Source of the DNA: Erythroxylum novogranatense
Lineage: Eukaryota > Streptophyta > Magnoliopsida > Malpighiales > Erythroxylaceae
Assembly (NCBI GenBank): GCA_029891385.1
Contig: CM057227.1
Span: forward strand, 59,087,567-59,151,566
DNA: 64,000 nucleotides
Reading direction: 5' to 3'
Shown here: piece after piece, positions 47,886-58,953 of the stretch
Position numbering within the stretch: position 1 is the first letter of the stretch
How the letters are laid out: the number at the start of each line of letters is the position of its first letter
Notes under the pieces: model-generated
What the model saw: the letters and a program-made list of their open reading frames with translations, nothing else
Database searches by the model: none
Told to the model about the DNA's origin: nothing
Made by a program: the position numbers and the translations under genes

Positions 47886-49221
47886 TGTTGGACCCCGATC
47901 TTTTAGTGGAAATTGAAAATATGAAAATAAAATTTTGATAAGATTTTTTTTGTATATGAATGGAGTTATAGATATTTTTTCCTTAAGGAAATTGATGAGA
48001 AAAGATTTGTTTGATTTGATAACTTTGGGTTTCAAATAGATTTGTATAGATTATGAAAGTTCAAGTGGATTGAAATGGAAGTTGAAATCAAGAAATAGAA
48101 AGTGAAAGTGTAAAATTTTGAAGAAATTAGAAAGCAAAGACAATTTGGTTGGTTATGCATGTGGTGTTTTAAGTTAGATTATTGCAAGAATAAGATTTCA
48201 GTCATATGTGGAGAATGATGGAGTTTTGTATCTTTTATACTTGGACTTGAATACTGATGTTGTAATATGGCTTGGAATGCCATTTAATTTTATAAACATT
48301 TATCTTATGATGTTAATGAGACATAGATTTATATATGGATATGAAAGATCAATTGTGTATGAATATCAATTGTGTATAGATTTGTGTGTATTGTGTTTGA
48401 GAGGAATTAGTTGAAGAGCTTGTGGTGATGTGTTGATATGTGAAGTTGATGTGTTTGAATGGTGTTAGAAACTTCAATGGCAAATCTGTACTGATCTAGA
48501 TATATTTGACCAAAGTGGTCTTAATGAAAGTTGTAGTTCATGTTTCCAGTTTTCTAACGCCATAAAGTATGCAATTTTTCGATAACGGGGCAAGAAGTTA
48601 TGATAAATTGAAGTTTGGATATTGCTTAGGTGATTGCTAAACGGGCAGAAACTTTGATTGAAAAAATTGACTTATCTAGAGGGTGAAGTTACTTTGGAGT
48701 TCTTTATGAACATTGTAGAGCTTGTTTTATCTTTCCATTGATATAAAGCATGAAAATATTGGACAAGAGAGTAGAAAGAGTGATCGTGGTATGAGTTGTG
48801 ATAAGGAAAGACTTGGAGACAAGATTGGTAGTGATATGAAAAATGTTCACTGAATATGTTTCAGTATTTTAGCCATAACGTTTTCTCTAGTAATCCAAAT
48901 GAGATTATTCTTGATTTGGATTAAACTAGAGATATATGGCTACATTTTGTAAGAAGTTATCGAATCTCAATTATGTGCCTAAGAGTCTCAAATATTGTCA
49001 TGAAGTTAAGAATTGGGTGTAGTGTTGGTGCAGAAATGAAAGTCTTATCTTCTGACTTTAGGGGCAATTTTGGAATTGATAAAGATAGATTTTGGCAAAT
49101 TTTCCTTCTAGAAAGTTGTAGATTTTTCTCTTAGCTTTCCAACGAATAACACCGTGTCTAATTTGGAGTTCTGAGTAGAAAGTTATGATCTTTCTAAGTG
49201 TGGATGTTCTGGAGGAAGGGG

Positions 49222-49360
49222 TCAGACGAATTTTTGCGTCTGTGCTGACGTCATAATACACGAATTTTTGCGTCTATGCTGACGTCACCACAGACGAATT
49301 TTTGCATCTGTGCTGACGTCATCACAGACGAATTTGCTTCTGTGCTGACATCATCATCTG
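49222..49360 (+). repeat. Four-copy repeat with TGACGTCA cores in LTR F
   Basis: Units of about 31-37 bases: CAGACGAATTTTTGCGTCTG followed by TGC and TGACGTCAT/C. TGACGTCA lies at 49246, 49280 and 49314, and TGACATCA at 49346. CAGACG/CGTCTG makes a hairpin in each unit. TGACGTCA is a classic bZIP (CRE/TGA-type) site, so an enhancer role is possible. Confidence 0.85.
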
Positions 49361-50004
49361 CTGTTGTGTTTTTGACCCCTCTGTCTTCTTTTGACCATAA
49401 CTTTTTGTGTAGACCTCCGATTGAGTCGATTTTTAAAGCTTTGGATTCCTAAGACATTTTTATATCTTTTCATACTACATAGATCAGTTTTGGAATTAAA
49501 TGGAGAAAGATAGCTCAGATTTTCGTGAACTAATCGGTTATAAAAGTTTGAACAGTGTTCAGTATTTTAGATATATCTTAATCGGTAGAGCTCCGATCGA
49601 TTTGATTCTTTTTGAGAATGGAAATAGTGACATGGGGATACAAATGTTATGAAGGAACTGATCAGCAATGTAGCCTCTAAGATTCCCAAATTCAGGTCGG
49701 AAGTTAGGTGTAGTGTTCAGCCTTGAGTCTGAAGAACAGACTTCAATATTTTGGAGATATCTTGAGCTATAGAGCTCCGATTGATCCGATTCTTGAAGGG
49801 TTGGATTCTTAAGACATAGGGGAACATTTATTTAGAAGAAAGTTTTATCAAATGGCTTCATTTACCTGATCAAAATAATCAGACAAGATGTCAGTTTTAA
49901 AGACCAATGGAGGGGTAATTTTGGAAGTTTACTTAAAGGGTTAAGTTTATAGGCTTAAATGGAGGGACTTATGGGTCATTCCTCATTCATTAAATGTCAT
50001 GGCA

Positions 50005-50012
50005 CTATAAAA
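50005..50012 (+). promoter_or_regulatory. TATA box of LTR F
   Basis: CTATAAAA in GGCACTATAAAAGC, followed by GGGCTGTC and the GA-rich leader block. The following GGCTGTCRTTT is also present in LTR G (24383) and inverted in E (44216), which supports a shared promoter position. Confidence 0.5.
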
Positions 50013-52238
50013 GCAAGTGGGCTGTCATTTTAAGAGGCAACCCACGACACTTAAGAGAAAAGAAGGAATAAGAGAAGAAGAGAGAAGAGAGAAGGGAGAG
50101 CCAGTTTCGGTGGAGAAAAAGGGAAGAATGCTAGGGCTCGATTTTTCTACCACTTGAAGAGAGATTTTAATGACATTCCAAGAGAGAAAAAGGTGGAGGA
50201 TGAAGAGAGCTTCCCCTTGAACCAAGAAAATCCGAAAATGGAGGAGAAATGAGGTGAAGTTAAATTGGAAGGAAGAAAGGAGAAGAGGTCAAATTGAAGC
50301 ATTGGACAAGATGCTAACATGGATATAAGGTGGGTAGTATATTTATTTGTTGAATTATAAGCTAAATGTGAATTTTTGAAAATTAAAGAAAGCAAAATTT
50401 GATTTTTGATAAATTATTATTGATAAAAATGTTTGAAAAAGGATGTAAATGTTTGAAATTATGATTTCAAAGGAGTAAAATGAGTTTTAGAAAATACAAG
50501 ACTTATGAATTTCATAGTTTTCAAATTATGTGATTTATGATTTAAATGATTTAAAGAAATTAGTTCATGTTTGGTCATGAATGTGATTATTATGTGATTA
50601 ATTTGGTGATGTGCATTTTATTAGATTGATTATGTGAATTCATGTAAATATATGCTTGTGTCATTTATGACACAATTTGATGTTATGAGATGAAAAATGT
50701 GAAAAGCAAGATGTTTGAAAAGTGCCTTGAGGCCATCTGAAATTATGTTTTGCTTATGTGCTATATGGGTTTGGTAAGGTCCTTTGTGAGTCGTCATTGT
50801 CTCTACTTGTTATAGCCTTCTCCCTACGCTGCTAGTGGCATAGGAGTTCGATCTCGGACTCCCCTCTTCTCACGGCCTGAGAACGCTATGCGGAATGTGC
50901 GATACGTCTATTTGGACCGAACCAAACCAAACCATTTGATGTGTTATGTGATTTGTGTTGGATGCCGCGGTATAACCCGCAAACACACGCCACAGTATAA
51001 CCTGCAAACACCTACGGGTGGGGTGTGGGGTCCAACATCAAACCATTTGTGATGTGTTACGCGTTTTTGATATGTATATGATGTGATGCATTCATATTTG
51101 AAATTGTGCATGATTTGTAAAAAGTTTTACTCATGAACCTTTGGAAACTGGTTATGGATGTTTTTGAAATAAATGACGATTTCGAGAAAATTTTCTAAGG
51201 TTTATGAATGTTTTGAAACGTGTGAAAATGAGGTTTTGGATAAATTTTCAAATGGGAAATGTTTGAAAAGTTTGAAAAGACAGTTTTCGCTTATGTTTCA
51301 ATTTATAAATATATTATCCACGAGCTTTGTGCTCACCCCTTTCATCCCCATCTCCGTGTTTTCACGCAGGAGATCGGATGGAAGACGAGTATGATGTCAA
51401 CCCGATAGTTTTTGTATGCTTTGTTTTATGTGTAATGTTAGAGTTTAGTTTTGAAGTTGTGAAAAAGGTTTATGGATTATGTATTGCTTTTGTTTATGGC
51501 TTGAAAAGTCATTATGTAAATTTATGATGTATTTCAGTTATGAGTTATGTATGATTGTGGAATAGATTTTGTACGTAAATTTGAATTGAGATGGATATAA
51601 ATGGCAATTGGAATGTATATGAATGGCTTGTGATTGAATTGTGGATATTTAAGTTGAGATGTATTATGGATTAGAATGATGAAGTGTTTAGAACTAAGAT
51701 TGTGTTTTCTGCTGGTGTTTGGATGCCGGACGGGAGGTCCGATGTTGCCTTGTGTTATTGGATTATGTATTAGAAGTGTGTTTATTTGGTTTTTAAATTT
51801 TTGGGCTGTCAAAATACAGTCGTCATGCTGCCGAAATTTCGGTAAAATTTCTGTAAAATGGGTTTAAAGAAATGAGTTTGAGGATTTATATGATTGTATA
51901 AGAAACGATGTAGATGAATTAAGTGAATTGAAATTGGTGAGGATGAGTTTCCAAAAAGGGAATTGTATGGAATGATTATGATTTGAATGAGATTGATTAA
52001 AGAGAAAAGGAATGAATAAGAGGAAAAAAAATTTATACCGGATTTGAAATGTCTTAGGGTTTCCAACGCGATTATGTTCATCTATTCGAATGTGTTTCTG
52101 TGTTCTTGATTGTTCTCGGATGTCGGCGCCATTTGTTAAGTATCGATTCCGCTTCGCTTCGTTTTGCTCCGATACTTCCGTCTTTCCGTTCCATTTTTCG
52201 GTTGGGATCCGGTTCCCGAATCGGGTCCCAACAGCAAA

Positions 52239-52751
52239 GGTACGGAATACAGTAAGATAGACATGAAAGTTAAGTGTGCTGACACTATAGAGATGTAAAG
52301 TATGAAGCAAATGATGAAATGTTTATGAGAGTATCACGTTCCCAAGGTGTGCTTGGATTGAATGCAAGATTGAATTGTATTGGTCCATATAAAGTTATTA
52401 AGAGCTGGACCATTGACTTATGAGTTAGTATTATTAACAAGGATGTCTCAGATTCATAACGTGTTATGTGTGAATATGCTAAGAAATATCGATATGATTT
52501 GATATTGGTGTTATTGACGCAAGGAGTGGAAAATGGTGAGTAATTTGAGGTATATATATATATTAAGGAATTAGTTAAGAAAGTGGATGATTAAATAAGT
52601 GATCGAAAGACCGAGTGAGTCTATTGACTATGGTCATTTGGAAAAAATTATTCAAGTGAAAAAGTTACTTGGAAAACTAAGGAAAGCATAAGATAGCTTT
52701 AACTCTATTTGTTTGATCATTCAAGTAAGAATTTCGAGGACGAAATTCTTT
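52239..52751 (+). pseudogene. Element A integrase C-terminus relic
   Basis: Decayed but ordered. It includes RYGIQ, DVKYEANDEMFMRVS, GVLGLNARLNCIGPYKVI, AGPLTYELVL (across a shift), MSQIHNVLCVNMLRKYRYD, then LEKIIQ and KLLGKLRK. This is the integrase C-terminus before the chromodomain of Tekay/Del elements. The same segment, inverted, is seen in element B near 56440-56860. Confidence 0.7.
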
Positions 52752-53612
52752 AAGGGGGGAGAATTGTTGGACCCCCGAACTTTTCTTGGAAGTTAGAAAT
52801 ATTAAATGAAAAATTTTGGCAATTATTCATGTGTAAAGAAAAGAAGAATTCTTGAATTTGAAATGAAGTAGAAAAGATAGTTATGTACAATATGGGTTAT
52901 ATGTGAAATGATGGAAGTTACAAGTTGAAAGTTGCAAAAATGTAGTTGAAATAAGATCACTAAGTATGCTTTGGTATTTTAGCCATAATGCTTTATCTAG
53001 TTATCCAAATGAGGTAATTTTTAATTTGGATTAAACTAGAGAAATAGGGCTACATCTTATCTGATGAAATCCAGTTCTAATTTGGTCTTGAAGAATTTCA
53101 ATTTTTGTATGGAATTTGTGCAAAGAATATTGTTTTAGTATAAGAATAGTTTGGAAATGTTTGGGATATAACTTTCGGATTTCTTAACCAAATTGAATGA
53201 TTTTGGTGTCATTGGAAAATTAAGACAATAGGGAGCATTTTTCTAGAAGGAAGTGCTATCAAATTCCTTCAATTTTTCCATGATAATTAGTCAAGAAGTT
53301 AGAAGTATAAGATGTTAGTTATAAAGACAAAGGAGGCTAAATATGGAAAGACCACTTAAATGATGGGCAAAATGGGAAAGACAACTAAAATGTTGTCTTG
53401 AAATATGAAGAGGAAGAGAGAAGGCGTCGTGAAAAGAAAAGGGGAAGAGAGAAAAAAACGTTGAGAAATAAGAGAAGAAGGAGAAAATCGTGGAAGAAGA
53501 GAGAAAAGGAAGAAAGAAGAAGAAAGAAGTGGAAAATAAGGTAAGCTCCGTGTTATTTTCTTCTTGTTTGGGTTGAAAAAGGAAGAAGAAAAGATAGGGT
53601 TTTGTGTGGGGA
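52752..53612 (+). repeat. Polypurine tract and 3' LTR (left part) of element A
   Basis: AAGGGGGGA at 52752-52760, then GAAT and TGTTGGACCCCC at 52765. The sequence follows the 5' LTR (34192-35088) closely, through the GA-rich block, to TGTGGGGA. There element B begins at 53613. The remaining LTR is not in the window. Confidence 0.9.
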
Positions 53613-54514
53613 TGTTGGATCCCGTTTCTGGAATCCAACCTCGAATCAAAACCATAACACTTACTAACCTGCTTTGATACTGCAAATGTCGAGTCCCGTT
53701 TCCGGAGCCTAACCTCGGTACAAAATATCATCATACTGAAGCGTGATTGGCTGAAATCTCTTCTTGCTCTGCTACCAAACATGATGAGCCCCGAACTCGG
53801 AGTTCGACCATTGAACCAAAAACGTTGGCGTACACCACAGAAATCGTGAAGCTTACAATCTCATTTCATTTATACATTCCTTTTTCCATAACACATCTCG
53901 TTGTGGTATATAAATACATATGCATAACCAAAATTTACAATCCAAAAATCATATCATAATCATAGCTCTCTCAAGTAAACCAAATTCTCACTCAATCCGG
54001 TCCATTACACAAATGCATACTTCCACTGGTTATCAGCCATACATAATTCATTTACATCAAAGAATAGAATTTACAAGTTCTCATGGCATACCAAGACACA
54101 ATACAATTTCCGAATATACAAAATATACCGATTCCAAAATTTTCAATACCAATTTAACTTAGAATAATATAATAAGCACACATATAAATCAAAAACTTCG
54201 CTTCCCTTCACCCGATCTTCTTCTCATCACCTGTGGATGGGAATGAGGGGGGGTGAGCTTATAGTTCGTGGGTAACAGGTTTATAACGAAGAACAAGCAA
54301 AACCGTTGAAAAAGTTCATTTGTTATACGAAAATCATGATAAGTTCATAAAATGCTTTGCTCCCAAATTCTCAGTCAAATCCGAAATTCTGAGTCAAACT
54401 CGTAGTTGAAAAGTGTAATTGCATAGTGAAAAATGTTAAATTTATGCACATACTTGACAATTCATAGATGCAATACACAAAAAAACTGCTCGAGAGTACC
54501 GTAAAACGATCCGG

Positions 54515-54567
54515 ATAAACTAAAGTTTATACCGTAAACAAAACGAGTCCGATTTTTGAAGGATCTC
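54515..54567 (-). other. Conserved hairpin cluster in LTR B
   Basis: Hairpin 1 (54543-54567): CGAG, bulged A, TCC, loop, GGA, CTCG in LTR sense. Hairpin 2 (54515-54530): ATAAACT-tt-AGTTTAT, a perfect stem unlike the corresponding one in other LTRs. Confidence 0.65.
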
Positions 54568-55441
54568 GTGGCCTCAAGTGGGCATTTGGGAGAAGGCTAT
54601 ACGTCGACGTGCACGTGACTCCATCCATTACTCTCTCACCCAAACAAAGCACATAACAATTCACTTTATGCTCAAGCATTGTATCAAAGCTTTCATACTT
54701 TTCATTCTCTTTTCTTTCTTTTCCGAATATACAAAGTGCCATGAATTTTTCCCAGGCATGACATAAATGTTCAATGCATTTTCATCTTTATTTTGAAATT
54801 CATCAGAAAAGTTCATATGCTGAAATATGTAGAAACTTTGTAAATAATTCAATAGAAACAAAACGATATTTATGAAGTAATTGAAATCATTCTTGATTTG
54901 GGAGAAAACTTTAGTGGCTCATTACTAAATTATAAACATGAAACCCACCTGCAATCCTTGCTTGGATACATGCTTCAAAGATAACTCTCATCTTGATCCT
55001 CTTGCCTTCCTTGATTCCCTTTATCAAATGCAAAATTCCTATTCAAATAGGAATACAAATTAAGGACCCAAAAATCGTACATTCACTAAGATAAATTCTA
55101 AACAAACCCAAACTCTGCGAAAGTCCAAACATTCGGGTCACTTTTCCCATAAAAGTTCTTATTGTCTTACATGTCTATTGACTTCAAAAACATTCAATTT
55201 GGTTCAAAAACCCGAAAGTTATACCCCAAACAAGTTGAGACTATCCTTATGTTGAAACAAGAATCTATACCCAACTTCTGACCAAACTATAAGATTCTTA
55301 TAGTCTGAATTTCAATTTCATTGCTTCATAAAACTTGTAGCCCTCTATCTCTAGTTCTCAACGAATCAAAAATCACCTCAATTGGACATCTACAACCCAA
55401 GATATGCCCAAAATATCAAAATTCATCTTTGCTGAAAGCTG

Positions 55442-55650
55442 GGGGCTTGTCGCGGCGAAGCCCCTCTCGTCGCGGCGAAACCCCGCTCGTCGCGACGAAC
55501 ATAAGTTCGTATGTTGCGACGAATCCTTCCCCGCACGTCGCGACGAATACAACTCACACTTCGCGACGAACCTTTCCCCGCTCGTCGCGACGAATTTAAT
55601 TATTACACGTCGCGACGAACACGCACGTTGCGGTGTGTTCATACGGACGT
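55442..55650 (-). repeat. GC-rich palindromic minisatellite in LTR B
   Basis: About nine copies of a 22-32 base unit built on the palindrome TCGTCGCGACGA (variants TCGTCGCGGCGA, TTGCGACGAA), with spacers such as ACCTTTCCCCGC. It is sharply GC-rich in an AT-rich LTR and dense in CpG. Open frames on both strands here are artefacts of the repeat. Confidence 0.9.
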
Positions 55651-56332
55651 CTCGACGTGCGGGCCTGGAGAATGACTTCGAAACTCGATTTTAAGCCTTT
55701 TTTAACTTCAATCCTTCCCCTTTTCCAAATACAACACATCTAAACCTTAGATCAAGTTCTACACTACATTTCTAACCCATTAACAACTTCAAAACCTGCA
55801 CAGAATCATCAACCCAAAGAAATCTAACCATTTCTCCCCTAAAATCCTAAACCACCGATTCTACTGCATTCAATCCATCTTAGGGTTAAATCTAACCACA
55901 ATACAAGGGAATGAAGTTAAACTTACCCGGAAACACTTCGAATCTGTCGGAAATCTCTAGCTCGCAAACCCTCTCTTCTCTTCCCTTCTTCTTCACCTAC
56001 GAAACCTTCCTCTTCTTCTTTCCTCTTCTTTCTTCTATTTTCTTTTTCTTCTTCCTTCCTCTTTCTCAATTCTTCTTCTTTTAATTCTCTTAATTGTCAA
56101 ATGCCCATTTTTCCCCTTTCATTTAATCCTTAAGCCTTCTATCCTTAAGTGCCATGGCGAAAATGCCCTTATGCATTCTTACCACTTTTAATACAACCAA
56201 ACCATAAAATAAATTCTACTAACATTTATTGAACAAGTAGGTCCAAAACTTTATCCATCAAACCTCGTAATCTAAATAAATCATGCTTAATTCAATACAA
56301 AAAATTCGGGGGCCAACAACTCTCCCCCTCTT

Positions 56333-56965
56333 AAAAAAATTTCGTCCTCGAATTTCTTATCTGATTGATCAGGAGTGCAGGAATCCGTTTCTGCATTTCT
56401 CATTAAACTTCATCAATCTAATACTTTCTTCCAAATGATCGTGGACAATAGACTCACTTGGTTTTTCAACCCCGTATTCGACCATTCACTGAATTAACTA
56501 GTTCCTCATTATTCTTCAGAGCACTTACAATTTTCCCACTTTCTGTGTCGATAAAACCAATACCATATCATATCAGTATTTCCTTAACATACACACATAC
56601 ATCACATTTAGAATCCAAGACATCTCTTTTTTTCTTCAGCTGCACGAACTCATAGTGATGTCTTAAGAACCAATTCATAGCAAGCTTAACAAATCCTTTG
56701 TCCTAACTTGAGCGTACCGTGTACCCCATGTAAGCACACACCCTTTAAGGTGATAGCCTTAGAGACCAAACATCTTTCACTTGATAATTCACTTCACTTT
56801 AGTATCAGCACATTAACCTCTTATGTCTATCTCACTGTATTCCATGTCCTTGGCATAGATCCGCCTAATTCGTCCATCTTTCTGGAATCACTTAATCTCG
56901 TCTGTCCATAACGTCTCCAATTCTAGCCTCCAATGACCAGTAGGCCTTACTCATCATAATACAAA
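56333..56965 (-). pseudogene. Element B integrase C-terminus/chromodomain relic
   Basis: The inverted sequence matches element A 52240-52740 segment by segment. One example is ATGGAATACAGTGAGATAGACAT (near 56851-56829). Another is the CCAAGTGAGTCTATTG block (56462-56447). It lacks an open frame. Element C is inserted at its upstream end (56966). Confidence 0.65.
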
Positions 56966-57571
56966 TGTTGGACCCCGTCTCCGAAGCCCAACATTCAGAC
57001 CCATCCAGCGTAGAAGACCCACAACCGAACACATATGCTAATCACAAATATGGAAAAATTTCACTTTATAAAAATTTGGGGTTAGCTCTTGATAAAATGA
57101 TCCTCGGATCTCACGATTCCAACGCAATGGAATCGCTCAATTGAGTTAGGAATGAAGATGTTATGGTTAAAACACTATCTCAAGAAAACAATCAAAAGCG
57201 AGCACTACCGACTTCGGGTAAGCATTTGAAAATCTTAAAGGCTTAATCACTGATCGGTCTCTTCATAAAACTTGTAGGTTTATGCCTCTAGTTTAATTTA
57301 AAACAAGAATCGCTTTGATCGGACTCTATAGCTCAAGATATTTTAAAATTCTGAAGCATAGTCAGCCCTTATCAACCGATCGCCATGCTTCGTTTCAAAC
57401 CATCATTTTCAATTTGAAAGAAAATCTGATAGGTCTAGTGTAGAAAGGTAGAAAATCTTTTAGAAATCCAATGCTTCGAGAATGAGGTCGATCGGAGGTG
57501 CATGCAAAAGTTATGGCCAAAAGAAGGAAGAGGGTCGTAAGACAAAAGCAGACGATAAAATGAGACGAAGA

Positions 57572-57890
57572 TGACGTCATCCTTAGCAAAAATCAGACGG
57601 AGATGATGTCATCCTCAGCAAAAATCAAGCGGAGATGAACACTAACATCGCCTGATTTTTGCTGAATATATCGTCTGGTTTTGCTCTGATGCATCGTCTG
57701 GTTTTGCTCTGAGCATCGTCTAGTTTTGCTTCTGTCGTCGTCTGGTTTTTTTTGCTCGATTGCATCATCTGGTTTTTGCTTAAAGATTGCATCGTCTGGT
57801 TTTGCTACAAGTGCATCGTCTGGTTTTTGCTACGATTGCATCGTCTGGTTTTTTTTTTTTGCGATTGCATCGTCTGTTTTTGCTACTGAT
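57572..57890 (-). repeat. Minisatellite with CATCGTCTGGTTTTTGCT units and TGACGTCA core
   Basis: About ten units of 24-32 bases, best seen as GCATCGTCTGGTTTTTGCT on the plus strand. They are preceded by TGACGTCA (57572) and TGATGTCA (57605). The TTTTTGC/CGTCTG/TGACGTCA wording parallels the four-copy repeat of LTR F at 49222-49360, so the two may share an origin. Confidence 0.85.
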
Positions 57891-58901
57891 CAACTCCACT
57901 TGCAAAGGTCATAACTTTCCATTCAACTCCAAATTTAACAAAATTGGTGTCTATTTCATAGAGAAAAGAAAGATCTACATTTTCATGATGATCACTGACC
58001 CAAATTCCAACTCTATAAGGGTCAAAATGGTCACAAAGGTTCTGTCTAAAATCTGTCATTTGACAAAGACCTACATTTAATTCTAACCACTCACACCTAC
58101 CATTTTAATCCTCATAAATAGCTTATAAACATTTTAGAAGAACCCTACAGCTACTTTATTACTCTCAAGGAGTCATAAAGCTCCCATACAATCCTCTAAC
58201 AACACAGAAATATCAAAAATGCAACATACCGAATTTACAAAACTTTTACAACTCCTAACCTTGAAATTTTCCAAAGAAGCTCTTTCAAGGCAAAACCCAA
58301 AGAGACACCCAACAGAAATCTCCAAACTTAAAAGAATGGTACACATGCTTCACACATAGGTTACAAATCAACAAAACATATAATGAAGAGAGTACTAGAG
58401 CTCTCATTCTCTTTTCCAATCATAAGAAAGATTCATGCATAGCTTTGGTTACATATTGGCATATTCATCAAAATCAAGTACAAAACACAAAAGATGAGAT
58501 GCTCGATGATCAATATGCTTACAAAGCTATTCCAAAAGCTAGTTATTAACTTAATACAAAAGTTCCTAAGTTCTTGGGTGATGTCGATGCCTTGCAAGGT
58601 TCAACTCTCAACTTGAATTTTCACCTGAGGAAGGAGAATGGGGTGAGCTAACACGGCTCAGTGGCTAACAAATTTATAGCCATCACATAATGAGCCACAC
58701 ACACACAATTAATAATCCAAAGCATTAGCAATTTACATAATAGGTTGAAAACTCAACTTTATCACCTAACTCACAATTTACTCAACTCATCACACAAGGC
58801 ATAACATAGAATCATCTTGCAACTAACACCCATCTTATGCATCATAAACACTTATAAATGATGAAATGCACACAATTGGCTCGAGAGTTCCATAGACACG
58901 A

Positions 58902-58953
58902 CGGAAATCGAAGTTTACCGTAATCACGACGAGTCCATTTTTTTGGGATCTCG
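58902..58953 (-). other. Conserved hairpin cluster in LTR C
   Basis: Hairpin 1 (58930-58953): CGAG, bulged A, TCC, loop, GGA, CTCG in LTR sense. Hairpin 2 (58902-58920): CGGTAAA-cttcga-TTTCCG. Downstream GGAACTCTCGAGCC matches ACTCTCGAGC in LTR B and CCTCGAGCC in LTR A. Confidence 0.65.

Larger units (their letters stand above)
47886..52233 (+). mobile_element. Solo LTR F (4.3 kb), TGTTGGACCCCGATC family
   Basis: TGTTGGACCCCGATC at the start, TCGGGTCCCAACA at the end, and perfect target duplications GCAAA (47881-47885 and 52234-52238). No coding region. Contents: a TGACGTCA tandem repeat (49222-49360), a TATA box (50005-50012) and a GA-rich block (50060-50290). A GC-rich block is at 50815-50930, and the GAGC/GCTC hairpin is at 51322-51334. 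The segment 48187-48420 resembles a later part of LTR A (36150-36330), so the LTR carries an internal rearrangement. Confidence 0.93.
34192..53612 (+). mobile_element. Element A: nested Tekay/Del-like chromovirus, host of four later insertions
   Basis: 5' LTR 34192-41284 (interrupted by D), PBS at 41289 and again 41408, a decayed body (41301-41687, 45917-47885, 52239-52751), a polypurine tract at 52752-52760 and a 3' LTR from 52765. The 3' LTR is cut at 53612 by element B. Its missing right half must lie beyond the window. The first 225 bases of the two LTRs differ at roughly a dozen positions by eye. Gag, protease and most of RT are deleted or unrecognisable. A 5-bp left flank ACAAT (34187-34191) is the expected target duplication. 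Confidence 0.88.
53613..56965 (-). mobile_element. Element B: inverted chromovirus, 3' LTR and pol end only in window
   Basis: In its own orientation (minus) the 3' LTR runs 56318 to 53613 (2.7 kb, TGTTGGCCCCCGAATT...GGATCCAACA). The polypurine tract AAGAGGGGGAGAGT lies at 56332-56319. The pol end lies at 56333-56965. Element C then interrupts it. Two decayed PBS-like motifs lie inside the LTR near its 3' end: GTATCAAAGC on the minus strand of 53671-53680 and TGGTAGCAGAGC on that of 53766-53777. B is inserted in the 3' LTR of A after GGGGA (53608-53612). Confidence 0.85.

Noticed and set aside
51864..52310. 148-codon minus-strand open frame
   Set aside because: Runs across the end of LTR F into element A. 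It has no family resemblance and the strand is antisense to the LTR.
53315..53782. 155-codon and overlapping 109-codon open frames on the minus strand
   Set aside because: They read the GA-rich leader of LTR A in reverse (Ser/Phe/Leu-rich, low complexity) and cross the A/B junction.
55321..55694. Overlapping open frames on both strands, Arg/Ser-rich
   Set aside because: Produced by the TCGTCGCGACGA minisatellite, which is open in several frames.
55442..57890. Possible CRISPR-like arrays (regular repeats)
   Set aside because: Repeats are degenerate, have no unique spacers and lie within plant LTRs.
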